64,000 bases of DNA. It comes from Rosistilla ulvae (GTDB taxonomy: Bacteria > Planctomycetota > Planctomycetia > Pirellulales > Pirellulaceae). Every line of letters starts with the position of its first letter. Position 1 is the stretch's first letter. Shown in pieces: positions 11,607 through 28,448 of the stretch. The stretch covers positions 5,643,798 to 5,707,797 of the forward strand of contig NZ_CP036261.1 of assembly GCF_007741475.1 (NCBI RefSeq), in the 5' to 3' direction. Under the pieces are notes generated by a model. It saw only the letters and a list, made by a program, of their open reading frames with translations. It did not search any database and had not been told where the DNA came from. A program made the translations under genes and the position numbers.

Positions 11607-13115
11607 TTAAACCTTGTCGGCGGTTGGGCAAACGAAGGGAGCCCGATACTCGCGAGTACACATCGCCGTGGCGACTTCGTTCTCGGGGAAGATTTCCTTC
11701 TCGGGATCGAACTTCAACAACGGGCCCATCGCGATCGGGTACTTCTCCAGATCGACGCCGTTTTTCTCCAAGTGCTTGATCGTTCGTTGCAGCGTCGCAT
11801 CGTTGTCGTCCAAGCTCTTGATCTTGCTCAGATGTTCGGTCGCTTCTTTGACCGACATCTTCTTTTGTTCGCCGATCGCCAGCGAGATGTTGCCCAAGTG
11901 GCTCAGCGACGCCGACAAGTGGCCTTCGCGAACGTCGGCGGTCAGATCCTTGTAGTTGCGGCTTTCGACAGCGTCCAAGAAGTTGGCAAAGTGATCCTTC
12001 GCTCCCTTGAACTCTTTGATCACGTTCATGTCAGCATCGTAGGCGATCGAATGGCCGTAGCTGACTTGCACGCAATAACCGTTGCTGCCGTAGAAGACGA
12101 CGCCGATCTTGTTCCCCTTGGTGCTCTTGAACAGCTTGTTCAATTCGGCATCATCGGAATTGTCGACGCCCAGACCGCGGGTCTCGAAGACCATGCACTT
12201 GTCGCCGTAATCGTAGATCGAAACCTGCGTGTTCGGCGTGTCGCCCGCATCGACGTAGTTGTCGTCTTTGCGTTCGGCTTGATAACCCAATCGTCCGCCG
12301 TACGAGATCACGCTGATCGGATGGGTATCGATTCCCAAGCCCCATCGCGCGACATCGGTTTGGTGAGGCCCCTGGTTGCCCGAATCGCCGTTACCGTACA
12401 GACGTTGCCAGTGCCAATCGTAATGGAAACGCGGACGCGTGACCTTCGGATCGGTGTAGGCGGCTGGACCGCTCCAGAGGTTGAAGTCGACGTTGCCGGG
12501 AACGGCGTAATCGCCCAACGCGCCGATCGATTTACGTCGCTTGTAGCACAAACCGCGAGCGAAGTTGACTTCGCCGATTCCGCCGGCTTGGATGAAATCG
12601 ACCATCTCTTGTTGAGCGGTTGCCGAACGGCACTGCGTTCCGACTTGGCAGATGCGATCGTACTTGCGAGCCGCTGCGATCAGCGCGGTTCCTTCGTGGA
12701 TGTTGTGCGAGACGGGCTTTTCGATATACGCGTCTTTGCCCGCTTGCATCGCCCAGATGCCGCACAAGGCATGCCAGTGGTTAGGCGTTGCGGTGCTGAT
12801 CACGTCGATCGATTTGTCGTCGAAGACTTCCCGCATGTCGGTAACGATCTTGGGGCGGAAGCCTTGAGACTTCTCTGCAGCGTCGGCGCGAGATGCTGCA
12901 GCTTTCTCGTCGACGTCGACGATCGTCAGCAGATCGGTTCGCTTGTCGCCAAGCCATGCGCTGAGGTGAGATCCACCACGTCCACCGGCACCGATCAGGG
13001 CAACGCCGATTTTTTCGTTCGATTGCACGGCGTGCGCCATTCGTCCAGAAACAGCCAACCCAGCGCCCGCGGCGGCGGAGGTGTGAACAAATTGACGTCG
13101 GGAGAGTTTCGACAT
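11607..13115 (-). CDS. Tat-exported Gfo/Idh/MocA-family oxidoreductase
   Basis: 502 residues. The N-terminus carries a twin-arginine signal (SRRQFVHTSAAAGAGLAVSG), so it is exported folded, probably with its nicotinamide cofactor bound. The Rossmann fold follows: IGVALIGAGGRGGSHLSAWL, then TIVDVDEKAAASRADAA. The family motif that places the catalytic lysine is AYIEKPVSHNIHEG. The C-terminal beta-sheet domain includes DWHWQRLYGNGDSGNQGPHQ, characteristic of the planctomycete exported subgroup. Substrates are probably sugars or sugar derivatives, but cannot be named. AAGGATT lies 6 bases upstream of the ATG. It is divergent from the MlrC-like gene, sharing a 142-bp promoter region. Confidence 0.93.
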   Translation of the reverse strand: MSKLSRRQFVHTSAAAGAGLAVSGRMAHAVQSNEKIGVALIGAGGRGGSHLSAWLGDKRTDLLTIVDVDEKAAASRADAAEKSQGFRPKIVTDMREVFDDKSIDVISTATPNHWHALCGIWAMQAGKDAYIEKPVSHNIHEGTALIAAARKYDRICQVGTQCRSATAQQEMVDFIQAGGIGEVNFARGLCYKRRKSIGALGDYAVPGNVDFNLWSGPAAYTDPKVTRPRFHYDWHWQRLYGNGDSGNQGPHQTDVARWGLGIDTHPISVISYGGRLGYQAERKDDNYVDAGDTPNTQVSIYDYGDKCMVFETRGLGVDNSDDAELNKLFKSTKGNKIGVVFYGSNGYCVQVSYGHSIAYDADMNVIKEFKGAKDHFANFLDAVESRNYKDLTADVREGHLSASLSHLGNISLAIGEQKKMSVKEATEHLSKIKSLDDNDATLQRTIKHLEKNGVDLEKYPIAMGPLLKFDPEKEIFPENEVATAMCTREYRAPFVCPTADKV

Positions 13116-13257
13116 ATTTCAATCCTTGTTTAAATGTACTAGATGCAAATGCAAGTGGGGCCAAGTGCAGATGCGGTTGGTGGGAATCACGGAGATTTTA
13201 AAGTCTACCTGATCTACCCCACAAATGCGAATTCTTTCAACCATCGGCAAAGCCAAC

Positions 13258-14739
13258 ATGAATTACCGAATCGGAATTGTTGCCCTCCTTCATGAATCGA
13301 ATACATTCATATCGCAAAATACGACTCTTGCGCATTTCCAGCAGGATACGCTCTTAAGTGGCGAAGCGATTCGCGAGCGATTCGCCGACGCGCCTCACGA
13401 AGTGGGTGGGTTCTTCGCCGGCCTCGGCGCAGCGGATAATGTCGAGATCGTGCCGATCTTCGCCGCCCGCGCGATCCCCTACGGCCCCATTGAAGCCAGT
13501 ACATTTGACCAGTTAATCGAAACGATGGTGCAGCAGTGCGAGGCCGCTGGCCCGCTCGACGGGATCCTCGCCGCACCGCATGGCGCAACCGTGGCCGAAG
13601 GGAAGCCAGACGCCGACGGTTACATGTTGTCCCGATTGCGCGAACTGCTGGGGCACGAGCGACCGCTGATCGCGACGATCGATGCCCACGCAAACGTCTC
13701 CCCGGCGATGGCCGATGCGACCGACGCGTTGGTCTCCTACCGCACCAATCCCCACTTGGATCAACGCCAACGCGGCGTCGAAGCGGCTGAACTGATGGTC
13801 AAAACTCTGACCAGCGGTCGACGACTGCATCAATTGGCCGCCTTCCCACCGGTGGCGATCAACATCCAAAACCAGAACACCTCGGCGATGCCGCTGCGTC
13901 CGCGGTGGGAAGCCGCCGACGCGCTGCGCGAACTACCCGAAGTCGCCAGCCTGAGCTTGGTCCTCGGTTTCCCCTACTCCGACGTTGCCGAGATGGGCTG
14001 CTCGGCGATCCTCGTCTCTTACGAAGATGTTCCCGCGGCGCGGCGTCAGGAATTGTTGGACCAGCTGACGACGATCCTGACCGAGAACCCCGATTGCTTC
14101 GAGCCAGAGTTCACCTCCCCCGCCGAAGCGGTCCAACAAGCGGGACAGCAGCCGGGACTGACCTGCATGCTGGACATGGGAGACAACGCCGGCGGAGGCT
14201 CCCCCGCCGACAGCACTATCCTGGCGCATGAACTGCACCGCCAGAAGATCGGCCCGTCGCTGGCTGTCATCTTCGACCCCGAAGCGGTTGCTCAAGTCAC
14301 TGCGGCCGACTTCCAAAACGGCAACGAGGTTTCGATCGGCGGAAAAACCGATTCGTTGCATGGCGAACCGCTGCAAGTCGCCGTCGAACTGCTGAGCACA
14401 GGGGATGGAAAGTTCCGCGAATCCGAAGCTCGACACGGCGGGTTTTCCGAATTCGACCAAGGTGCCACGGCGATCGTCCGGACGCTCGATTCGGACCTGA
14501 CGCTGATGCTCACCTCGCAACGCGTGCCCCCGTTCAGCCTGAGCCAATTGACGACGTTCGGAATCGAGCCGAAAGAGTACCGCGCAATCGTGGCCAAAGG
14601 CGTGATCGCTCCGATGGCCGCCTACCAACCGGTCGCTGACCGGTTCATCCACGTCAACACACAAGGTTCCACCTGCGCCGACATGCTGCAAATGACCTAC
14701 CATCATCGGCGCCAGCCGATGTTCCCATTTGAGCGTTAG
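13258..14739 (+). CDS. M81-family metallopeptidase, MlrC-like (DUF1485)
   Basis: 493 residues from the ATG at 13258; an in-frame ATG at 13225 would add 11 residues that do not match the family, which begins RIGIVALLHESNTF as seen here. The N-terminal M81 domain has GGFFAGL, HGATVAEGKPDADGYML, DAHANVSPAM and RTNPHLDQRQRGVEAAELM, which supply the metal-binding Asp/His set. The C-terminal domain has MLDMGDNAGGGSPADST. The founding member, MlrC, cleaves linearised microcystin fragments, but the wider family is widespread in bacteria that never meet microcystin. The true substrate here is probably another small amide or peptide. No signal peptide, so cytoplasmic. Confidence 0.9.
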   Translation: MNYRIGIVALLHESNTFISQNTTLAHFQQDTLLSGEAIRERFADAPHEVGGFFAGLGAADNVEIVPIFAARAIPYGPIEASTFDQLIETMVQQCEAAGPLDGILAAPHGATVAEGKPDADGYMLSRLRELLGHERPLIATIDAHANVSPAMADATDALVSYRTNPHLDQRQRGVEAAELMVKTLTSGRRLHQLAAFPPVAINIQNQNTSAMPLRPRWEAADALRELPEVASLSLVLGFPYSDVAEMGCSAILVSYEDVPAARRQELLDQLTTILTENPDCFEPEFTSPAEAVQQAGQQPGLTCMLDMGDNAGGGSPADSTILAHELHRQKIGPSLAVIFDPEAVAQVTAADFQNGNEVSIGGKTDSLHGEPLQVAVELLSTGDGKFRESEARHGGFSEFDQGATAIVRTLDSDLTLMLTSQRVPPFSLSQLTTFGIEPKEYRAIVAKGVIAPMAAYQPVADRFIHVNTQGSTCADMLQMTYHHRRQPMFPFER

Positions 14740-14749
14740 GCCCGGACCA

Positions 14750-15715
14750 CTACGCAGGCTGCACTGCCACCTCGGCGACCTTCTCCGCTTGGGTGCGGTG
14801 GTGTCGCGAGATCCAAACGCTGCAATGAGCGTGACGCAGCACGTATTTAGTCGTGCTGCCCAACAGCAGTTCGCCGATCAGACCATGCCCGTTGTCGCCC
14901 AGGACGATCAACTGGCTTTGGTTTTCGTCAGCAGATCGCACGATTGCGTCGCCGATATGATCCCCCATGACGGTTTGCGAATCGACACTTTGGATGCTCC
15001 GCGAAAGCGAACTGATCACCTGCTCACACAACGCCTGCACCCGCTGATGCTCGGACTTGCCATGCTGCTCGACCATCAAACCGTACTCTTGCCCATAGAA
15101 GTCGAACGTTGGAATCACGCTCAAGACGCTCACCTCGGTCGTTGCCGGCCACTGGAAACGCATCAATTCATTGACAGCCTCTTTCGAACTGGAAGAACCG
15201 TCGTAGGCCAGTTCGATCTTGCGAATGAGATCCTCGTCGGCGGCGGGCTCCGGACAGGGAGCGTCTTTTGCGACCGGAGCGTGCAATTCCGGCGGCCGCA
15301 CGATCAACACCGAACACTCGGCGTGTGTGGCCACCGAATCCGACAGACTGCCCAACAGCAACCGCTCCAGCGTCGAGTGCCCTCGCGCGCCCATCACGAT
15401 CAAGTCGGCATCGAGCTCGCGAGCCCGCTCCAAGATGCATCGCGCCGCACTCCCCTCGGCAAGTTCCATCGTCACCTTCCCCTTGATCGATCTCAGCGTC
15501 TCCCGCAACTCGGCGTGATGCTGGTCGATTCGCTCATGTTCGCGACGACGCCACTCGGGCAACCACGGCTGAACCGACGGGCTCGATGTATTTTCGGGAG
15601 TGTAGCTGACAGTCAGGACGGTCAATTCGATCGGGTCTTTCGCCTGCAAGTGACACACAAATCGAGCGGCACCGGCGGCGTAACACGACCCGTCGGTCGC
15701 AAACAATATTTTCAT
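14750..15715 (-). CDS. Tandem-domain universal stress protein (UspA family)
   Basis: 321 residues made of two Usp domains. Domain 1 (1-145) begins MKILFATDGSCYA and has the ATP-binding loop GARGHSTLERLLLGSLSDSV and SVLIVRP. Domain 2 (about 160-310) begins KIELAYDGSSSSKEAVNEL and has a parallel but looser loop, GDNGHGLIGELLLGSTTKYV. The G-2x-G-9x-G-S/T pattern suggests ATP binding in both halves. Tandem Usp proteins respond to starvation, redox or envelope stress; targets are unknown. It is convergent with the MlrC-like gene, 10 bp apart. Confidence 0.93.
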   Translation of the reverse strand: MKILFATDGSCYAAGAARFVCHLQAKDPIELTVLTVSYTPENTSSPSVQPWLPEWRRREHERIDQHHAELRETLRSIKGKVTMELAEGSAARCILERARELDADLIVMGARGHSTLERLLLGSLSDSVATHAECSVLIVRPPELHAPVAKDAPCPEPAADEDLIRKIELAYDGSSSSKEAVNELMRFQWPATTEVSVLSVIPTFDFYGQEYGLMVEQHGKSEHQRVQALCEQVISSLSRSIQSVDSQTVMGDHIGDAIVRSADENQSQLIVLGDNGHGLIGELLLGSTTKYVLRHAHCSVWISRHHRTQAEKVAEVAVQPA

Positions 15716-16105
15716 GACCCTACCTCACTTCTGCGGTTCCTAGCATCCCAAAGCTCCAATGCCTTGCTCAACCCGCATTGTACTGCAATCGCGGCCCTAT
15801 CGGTTATGCCCTGCGACGCAAAGTGTCGCTGCACGCAGCTGAAAATGCGGCCAATTCCGTGGCATTCCAGGCGACGCCCGACTCGCGATTACCGCTGCCG
15901 ATGAACTGAACTTTTGCGAGCGGAAAACAGGAGCCAGGCGTGCAACGAAAGATCGCACCGGAGGGGCGAATCGCACCACAGCCCCCACTGCAGGGCGACT
16001 GCGGCGGCTAAATGTCCGTTGCCACTGGCGACTGATGGGGTATGATGATTTCCAGCGAAACGTTCCGCACACGCCAAACCGTTCCATTACGAGGGAGACC
16101 CTCCA
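15716..16105. other. Gene-free stretch upstream of the aldehyde dehydrogenase gene
   Basis: It lies between divergently transcribed genes and must carry promoters for both. The only clear signal is the Shine-Dalgarno sequence GAGGGAG (16091-16097), nine bases before the dehydrogenase ATG. Minus-strand frames here lack any recognisable protein features. Confidence 0.6.
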
Positions 16106-17575
16106 ATGTCCGTTCTCACCGAATCGTCAGTTGCCGCGAAAGTAAAGCACACCAAGTGTTTTATCGATGGCCAGTGGGTGCCGGCCGAGAGCGGAAAGAC
16201 CTTCGCGACGGTGAACCCGGCAACCGAAGAAGTGATCGCTCAAGTAGCCGAAGGGGACGCGGCGGACATCGACAAAGCGGCTCTGGCGGCGCGACGCGCG
16301 TTCGAGGGGGGCGACTGGCCCAAGATGGACGCGCGCGATCGCGGCAAGCTGATGATGCGTCTGGCCGACCTGATCGAAGAGGAGATCGATTCGCTGGCGG
16401 CGCTCGAGTCACTGGACAACGGAAAACCGATCTCCGAATCGCGGCACGCCGATTTGCCGCTGGTGATCGATTGCCTGCGATACTACGCCGGGTTCGCCGA
16501 TAAAATCCACGGCCAAACGATTCCGATCCGGGGTAACTATCTGTGTTACACGCGCCGCGAACCGGTTGGCGTTGCGGGGCAGATCATCCCCTGGAACTTT
16601 CCGATGCTGATGACCGCATGGAAATGGGGCCCCGCACTGGCCGCCGGCTGCACGATCGTGATGAAGCCCGCCGAACAGACGCCGCTAACCTGCCTGCGAA
16701 TGGCACAACTGGCTGCCGAAGCGGGCTTCCCCAAGGGCGTGATCAATGTGGTCCCGGGATTTGGCCCTACCGCCGGTTCCGCCGTCACCAAGAACCCCAA
16801 TATCGACAAGGTCGCGTTCACCGGCGAGCACCGCACAGCGCAGATCATCATGCGAGAGGCGGCCGAATCGCTGAAGCGGCTGACCTTCGAACTCGGTGGC
16901 AAGAGCCCCAATGTCGTCTTTGCCGATGCGGACATGGACGCCGCAGTACGCGGAGCTTATGTCGGGCTGTACCTGAACCAAGGACAATGCTGTTGCGCCG
17001 GCAGTCGGCTGTTCGTCGAAGAACGGGCGCACGACGAGTTCCTGGAGAAGCTGACCGCACTGACCTCCAATCGCCGCGTCGGCAATCCACTGGATCCGCA
17101 GACCGAACAGGGCCCCCAAGTCGACCGGGCTCAATTCGACAAGATCATGGGCTTCATCGACAAGGGACAGGAAGAGGGGGCGCGATGCATCTCCGGCGGC
17201 AAACGGGTCGGCGACAAAGGCTACTTCATCGAACCGACAGTCTTTGACGGCGTGACAGACGACATGACGATCGCGCAACACGAGATCTTCGGTCCGGTCT
17301 TGAGCGTGTTGAAGTTCAAGGATCGCGAGGAGATGATCCAGCGTGCCAACAACACCTATTTTGGGCTTGCGGCAGCGGTCTGGACCAGCGATATCAAAAA
17401 GGCGCACGATTACGCAGCACGTGTCCGCGCGGGAACGATCTGGGTCAACTGTTACGACGTCTTCGACGCAGCGGCTCCGTTCGGAGGATTCAAGATGAGC
17501 GGCCACGGTCGCGAACTAGGGGAGGAGGGCTTGCGAGCTTATCTCGAAAACAAGACGGTCACGATCGCACTTTAA
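16106..17575 (+). CDS. NAD(P)-dependent aldehyde dehydrogenase, ALDH superfamily
   Basis: 489 residues, the standard length. It oxidises an aldehyde to the acid. The active site is intact: nucleophile C296 in [11 protein letters not shown], general base E262 in [10 protein letters not shown], and N164 in the IPWNFPM oxyanion motif. C-terminal features include [12 protein letters not shown] and [16 protein letters not shown]. The closest classes are the ALDH1/2 and betaine-aldehyde type enzymes. One oddity is the cofactor loop: the usual GSTxxG after FT is replaced by GEHRTA (240-245). It is the nearest gene upstream of rpoB on the same strand, 422 bp away. The natural aldehyde cannot be told from sequence. 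Confidence 0.94.
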   Translation: MSVLTESSVAAKVKHTKCFIDGQWVPAESGKTFATVNPATEEVIAQVAEGDAADIDKAALAARRAFEGGDWPKMDARDRGKLMMRLADLIEEEIDSLAALESLDNGKPISESRHADLPLVIDCLRYYAGFADKIHGQTIPIRGNYLCYTRREPVGVAGQIIPWNFPMLMTAWKWGPALAAGCTIVMKPAEQTPLTCLRMAQLAAEAGFPKGVINVVPGFGPTAGSAVTKNPNIDKVAFTGEHRTAQIIMREAAESLKRLTFELGGKSPNVVFADADMDAAVRGAYVGLYLNQGQCCCAGSRLFVEERAHDEFLEKLTALTSNRRVGNPLDPQTEQGPQVDRAQFDKIMGFIDKGQEEGARCISGGKRVGDKGYFIEPTVFDGVTDDMTIAQHEIFGPVLSVLKFKDREEMIQRANNTYFGLAAAVWTSDIKKAHDYAARVRAGTIWVNCYDVFDAAAPFGGFKMSGHGRELGEEGLRAYLENKTVTIAL

Positions 17576-17997
17576 AAGCGCACCGAAACGGGCCTGCCGG
17601 CAGCGAGCCACCCGCCCTCCCAAGCAGCGAACGGGACTTCCACAATCCCTACTTGGGCCGGCAAGATCGAACTTCCCACCAGGCGCTCGGCCGGACAGAA
17701 ATGCTGAATTTCACGGTAATTCCGCCGAAATACGAAATGGCATAGCAATCGCTGCGCCAAATCTTCGTATGGGGTTACACGACAGCTGGGATTTTGCTAA
17801 AACTTGACATTGTGGAATTCCCGTTTCGCTGCCGTTATCTCCCCCAACACCCGCTGCGCCCTCTGCCGTGCATTTCCATGTGCCAGCGTTCCAGACTCGC
17901 GCCTCCTCCGCCGCGAAGGCGTTGCGCGCCGAGATAGCGACCCCAGTGCAATCCGTTCAATCCCTTTCGATATTTGCTTGAAGGAGCGATCTCGCGT
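17576..17997. other. Leader region upstream of rpoB
   Basis: No gene is supported. A minus-strand TTG-initiated frame of 62 codons (17572-17760) overlaps the end of the aldehyde dehydrogenase gene but matches no family I recognise. A TTGACA hexamer at 17804-17809 is a possible -35 element for rpoB, but no good -10 sits at the right spacing. AAGGAG (17981-17986) is the rpoB ribosome-binding site. The absence of rplL directly upstream is unusual. Confidence 0.5.
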
Positions 17998-20900
17998 ATG
18001 GCTACCACCACCGAGCGCCGATTGGAACCTGAGAATGTCCGTTACTTTGGATCCGGACGCGAAGCTTTCGCGACTCCCGATCTAACAGCCTTGCAAACCG
18101 CCAGTTATGCGGCGTTCTTACAAGCCGACGCGGATTCCGATAAACGCAAGGTACAAGGCCTTGAGTCGGTTCTTAAGGAAGTTTTTCCCGTCGAAAGCTA
18201 CGACGGAAACATCTCGTTGGAATACCTGCGATACGAGCTTGGCAAGCCTCGCTACACCTCCGCGGAATGCCGTCAATTGCGACTCTCTTACGGTCGCCCA
18301 TTGCGTGTTTGGTTGCGTTTGAACCGCGACGAACCGATCGAAGAAGAGGTGTTCCTGGGCGATCTGCCGATCATGATGGGTGGTGGTGAATTCATCATCA
18401 ATGGTGCCGAGCGTGTCGTCGTCAGCCAGATGCACCGCTCGCCCGGTATCGACTTTGTGATGGAAGCCGAAGGGACCAGCGACCGCAAGCTGCCAAGCTG
18501 CCGCGTGATCCCCGAACGCGGAAGTTGGGTCGAAGTCAACATCACGAAGAAAGAGACGCTGAGCGTCCGGATCGATCAAAGCGGTAAGTTCAGCGCCCTG
18601 ACGCTGCTCCGCGCGATGTCGCCCGAACTCTCGTCGGATTCGGACCTTTTGCGAGCGTTCTACAAAACCGAAACACTCAAGACCGCCGACGGTCGATCGG
18701 CCGCCAAACTTGTCGACAAGATCGCCGTCGATGATATCATCTACCCAAGCGGCAATGCCCGAGCCGGCGAGATCATCGTCGAAGCCGGTCATAAGATCAG
18801 CAAAGAAGCTGCGGAGATGATCAGCGCCAGCGGCTGTAAGTCGGTCGAATTGATGGACGCGCCCAAGGTCCCATTGATCGTCAACTCGCTCAGCGAAGAC
18901 AACACCAGCAGCCACGAAGAAGCATTGCTGCGAATCTACCAGCGTCTGCGTCCGGGCAATCCGCCGCAACTGGAGAAAGCGCGCACGCTGTTCGCCGAGA
19001 AATTCTACGACTCCAACCGCTACCGTTTGGGGCGCGTCGGACGTTTCCGCATCAACCGGAAATTGAATCTGAACGTTTCCGAAGACGAGATGACTCTCCG
19101 TTCGGACGACGTGATCGCATCGATCTCGTACCTGATCGCGTTGTTCGATCCAGACAGCGGAGCCGAGATCGACGATATCGATCACTTGGGCAACCGACGT
19201 CTGCGAACGATCGACGAATTGGCGTCGGAAGAACTCCGCAAGGGCTTCCTGAAGCTGCGTCGTACGGTTCAAGAGCGAATGAGCTTGAAGGACGCCGAAG
19301 ACATGACGCCTCGCTCGTTGGTCAACCCAAAGAGCGTCAGCGCGGCGATCGATTACTTCTTCGGTCGCGGTGAACTTTCGCAGGTGGTCGATCAAACGAA
19401 CCCGTTGAGCCAATTGACGCACGAACGTCGTCTGTCCGCTCTGGGCCCCGGTGGTTTGAATCGTAAACGTGCGGGCTTTGAAGTCCGCGATGTTCACATT
19501 TCTCACTACGGCCGGATCTGCCCGATCGAGACTCCTGAAGGTACAAACATTGGTCTGATCAGCTCGTTGGCGATCTACGCCGGTGTGGACGACTACGGAT
19601 TTTTGGTGACGCCGTACCGCAAAGTACAAGACGGCAAGCTGACCGAAGATTTTGTCTGGTTGCGAGCCGACGAGGAGAACGAATCCTTTGTCGCTCCCGC
19701 CGATACCGAGGTCAAAGACTCGGCACTGGTTCCCGGTCCCAACTTGATCGCGCGTTTCCGCAGCGACTTTGAAATCGTCCAACCCGAGCAGGTCCACTAC
19801 ATGGACGTTGCACCGAGCCAGATGGTCGGTGTTTCGGCCGGTTTGATTCCGTTCCTCGAGCACGATGATGCGAACCGCGCGTTGATGGGTTCGAATATGC
19901 AGCGGCAAGCTGTGCCGCTGCTGGTCGCCGAACCGCCGATCGTCGGCACCGGGATGGAACGCGAAGTTGCACAGAACAGTGCGATGTTGGTTCGCGCCCG
20001 CCGCTCGGGCAAGGTCACCTACGTCGATTCGATGCGAATCGAGATCGGTTCGGACCACTACGTCTTGAAGAAGTACCAAGGTCTGAACGAACGAACCTGC
20101 CTGAACCAGCGTCCGGTCGTCAAACTGGGCGAACGGGTCGAGAAGGACCAGATCATCGCCGATGGTGCTGCGACCCATAAGGGTCAACTGGCTCTGGGAC
20201 GCAACGTGCTGGTTGGCTTTATGTCGTTCGACGGGTTCAATTACGAAGATGCGATCATCATCTCCGAGAACTTGGTCAAAGCCGACACGTACACTTCGAT
20301 CCACATCGAAGACTTCGATGTCGAGATTCGCGAGACCAAACTGGGACGCGAAGAATTCACTCGCGACATTCCCAACGTCTCCGAAAAGGCGTTGCGCAAC
20401 TTGGACGAAAACGGGATCGTACAAGTCGGAACGTATGTCAAACCGGGCGACATCCTGGTCGGTAAAGTCTCGCCCAAGAGCAAAACCGAACTGACACCGG
20501 AAGAAAAACTGTTGCACGCGATCTTCGGTCGTGCCGGTGAAGACGTGAAGAACGATTCGCTGGAAGTCTCCTCGGGCGTCGAAGGTATCGTGATCGATAC
20601 CCAGAAGTTCAGCCGCCGGATGAGTCTGTCCGAAGACGAGCGAAAGCTTTTCGAACAAGAACTCAAGCAGGTCGAAAGCGAAGGCAATGCGGAGATTTCG
20701 CACACCTTTACGCAGATGATCGAAGAGATGCAGGCCGCGATCAAGACGAAGTTCAAGGATACCGACGGTTCACCTTTGGTGGGCGATCAGGATCCGAAGT
20801 ACATCGCCGAACGCGCCAGTTCGTTCAGCGTGATTCGCTTGCTGGAACAGGTCAAAGACCCGGAACAGCAAAACGAAATCCGCACGATCTACAAATCGCA

Positions 20901-21720
20901 ATGGTCCAACGTGGAAGCCGCGATCGACGACCGCGACCGCAAGCTGAACAGCATGAAGCGTGGCGATGAACTTCGCAGCGGCGTGTTGCAGATGGTCAAG
21001 GTCTACGTCGCCACCAAGCGTGTGATCAGCGTCGGCGATAAGATGGCTGGTCGCCACGGTAACAAGGGTGTGATCTCCAAGATCTTGCCTCAAGAGGATA
21101 TGCCGTTCCTGCCCGATGGAACTCCGATCCAGATCATGCTCAATCCGCTGGGTGTACCTAGCCGTATGAACGTGGGACAGATTCTGGAAACCCACCTCGG
21201 TTGGGCGGGTGCGAAGCTCGGCTTCCAAGCGATCACGCCCGTCTTCGACGGTGCGAGCGAAGAGGACATCAACGACTGCTTGGAAGAAGCGGGATTGCCA
21301 CGGCACGGTAAGATTCGGCTTCGCGATGGACGTACCGGCGATCTGCTGTCGCAGGAAACGACTGTCGGTTACATCTACATGCTGAAACTGCACCACTTGG
21401 TCGACGACAAGGTCCACGCTCGCAGCACCGGTCCTTATTCGTTGATCACACAGCAACCGTTGGGTGGTAAAGCACGGTTCGGTGGCCAGCGTTTCGGAGA
21501 GATGGAAGTTTGGGCGTTGGAAGCTTATGGCGCCGCTTACATCCTGCAGGAATTGCTGACGGTTAAGAGCGACGATGTCGAAGGTCGAACCAAGATCTAC
21601 GAATCGATGGTCAAGGGTGAAAACACCTTGGAAGCGGGCACGCCAGCCAGCTTCGACGTTTTGACCAACGAGATTCGCGGCTTGGCCCTCAACATGCAGC
21701 TTGAGAAACGTCCGGTCTAA
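17998..21720 (+). CDS. rpoB: RNA polymerase beta subunit
   Basis: 1240 residues from the ATG at 17998, chosen because AAGGAG lies 11 bases upstream; an in-frame TTG at 17974 would place that site inside the gene. It forms, with beta', the catalytic cleft of RNA polymerase. The fork loop/rifampicin region is recognisable ([20 protein letters not shown] then [20 protein letters not shown]). The positions matching E. coli D516, H526 and S531 keep the susceptible-type residues, while those matching F514 and M515 are both Val. Later motifs include [33 protein letters not shown] and the C-terminal [20 protein letters not shown]. It is somewhat shorter than the proteobacterial protein. rpoC follows after 177 bp. 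Confidence 0.98.
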   Translation: MATTTERRLEPENVRYFGSGREAFATPDLTALQTASYAAFLQADADSDKRKVQGLESVLKEVFPVESYDGNISLEYLRYELGKPRYTSAECRQLRLSYGRPLRVWLRLNRDEPIEEEVFLGDLPIMMGGGEFIINGAERVVVSQMHRSPGIDFVMEAEGTSDRKLPSCRVIPERGSWVEVNITKKETLSVRIDQSGKFSALTLLRAMSPELSSDSDLLRAFYKTETLKTADGRSAAKLVDKIAVDDIIYPSGNARAGEIIVEAGHKISKEAAEMISASGCKSVELMDAPKVPLIVNSLSEDNTSSHEEALLRIYQRLRPGNPPQLEKARTLFAEKFYDSNRYRLGRVGRFRINRKLNLNVSEDEMTLRSDDVIASISYLIALFDPDSGAEIDDIDHLGNRRLRTIDELASEELRKGFLKLRRTVQERMSLKDAEDMTPRSLVNPKSVSAAIDYFFGRGELSQVVDQTNPLSQLTHERRLSALGPGGLNRKRAGFEVRDVHISHYGRICPIETPEGTNIGLISSLAIYAGVDDYGFLVTPYRKVQDGKLTEDFVWLRADEENESFVAPADTEVKDSALVPGPNLIARFRSDFEIVQPEQVHYMDVAPSQMVGVSAGLIPFLEHDDANRALMGSNMQRQAVPLLVAEPPIVGTGMEREVAQNSAMLVRARRSGKVTYVDSMRIEIGSDHYVLKKYQGLNERTCLNQRPVVKLGERVEKDQIIADGAATHKGQLALGRNVLVGFMSFDGFNYEDAIIISENLVKADTYTSIHIEDFDVEIRETKLGREEFTRDIPNVSEKALRNLDENGIVQVGTYVKPGDILVGKVSPKSKTELTPEEKLLHAIFGRAGEDVKNDSLEVSSGVEGIVIDTQKFSRRMSLSEDERKLFEQELKQVESEGNAEISHTFTQMIEEMQAAIKTKFKDTDGSPLVGDQDPKYIAERASSFSVIRLLEQVKDPEQQNEIRTIYKSQWSNVEAAIDDRDRKLNSMKRGDELRSGVLQMVKVYVATKRVISVGDKMAGRHGNKGVISKILPQEDMPFLPDGTPIQIMLNPLGVPSRMNVGQILETHLGWAGAKLGFQAITPVFDGASEEDINDCLEEAGLPRHGKIRLRDGRTGDLLSQETTVGYIYMLKLHHLVDDKVHARSTGPYSLITQQPLGGKARFGGQRFGEMEVWALEAYGAAYILQELLTVKSDDVEGRTKIYESMVKGENTLEAGTPASFDVLTNEIRGLALNMQLEKRPV

Positions 21721-21897
21721 TCACTTGTTCGTAACGCGACATGGGATTCCCCCGTCGCCGGTCTACCTGCAAATCTATCGCTGCGGCTGGGAAGCCACAG
21801 CGATTCAAATAACACCTCAGCCAATCACCAGCTCGTCAGTCGCGTCGGCCGCCATGCCGACGCCGCTGCGAGCGTGCTACCACTAGGAGCATCGTCC

Positions 21898-26238
<4,341 letters not shown>

Positions 26239-26255
26239 TCCGCGAGTTCGTGGTT

Positions 26256-26277
26256 GGCTCGGCAATCTCGCCGAGCC
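26256..26277 (+). terminator. Possible rpoC transcript-end hairpin
   Basis: GGCTCGGC (26256-26263) pairs with GCCGAGCC (26270-26277) across a 6-base loop, 17 bases after the rpoC stop. No run of T follows, so factor-independent termination would be weak; it could equally be an RNA-stabilising structure. Confidence 0.4.
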
Positions 26278-26413
26278 GACTGTCGACAAGGTTAATGTCG
26301 AATTGCCGGAAGGCCTCGACATCATGGTCGTGGCGGTTGCCGGTTGGAATCTATCCCCATCCTGAAAACCGGCGCGGCCGCTCTGGGTCGCGTCACCAAC
26401 ACGCGTTACGCCC

Positions 26414-28216
<1,803 letters not shown>

Positions 28217-28238
28217 TCCGAACCGCGCCACTCTTCAA

Positions 28239-28422
28239 GGCCGGAGGCCGACACACGAAACGCCAGCGGTACAAGCCACCAGAACACAGCCCATACAACC
28301 TCCCAAGGCCGGAGGCCGGCACACGAACTGCCGGTGGTGTAAGCCACCGGAACACAGCCCAAACAACCTCCTCCTCAGGCCGGAGGCCGGCACACGAGCT
28401 GCCGGTGGTGTAAACCACCGGT
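28239..28422. repeat. Three tandem hairpin-bearing repeats of about 70 bp
   Basis: Units begin at 28239, 28307 and 28378 with GGCCGGAGGCCGRCACACGA. Each continues with a second dyad (in units 2 and 3 CCGGTGGTGTAA[G/A]CCACCGG) and, in the first two, a spacer of the form AACACAGCCCAWACAACCTC. Unit 1 is more diverged (ACGCCAGCGGTACAAGCCACCAG). The array sits between the convergent ends of the fusion gene and a small minus-strand gene, and may act as a bidirectional transcript end. Confidence 0.85.
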
Positions 28423-28448
28423 GCGGCAAACGCGACAGCTCGACGGGG

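Noticed and set aside
17572-17760. Minus-strand 62-codon frame between the aldehyde dehydrogenase gene and rpoB
   Set aside because: TTG start, no ribosome-binding site, overlaps the dehydrogenase stop codon, no family recognised. It could be real but evidence is too thin to call.
17804-17840. Sigma-70 promoter for rpoB built on TTGACA
   Set aside because: No TATAAT-like hexamer lies 16-18 bases downstream; the nearest candidate (TTATCT) is about 25 bases away. Recorded only as a possible -35.
28239-28422. Three-unit array as a CRISPR
   Set aside because: Units are about 70 bp, imperfect, with shared spacers and internal dyads; no cas genes are near. CRISPR repeats are shorter, more uniform and have unique spacers.
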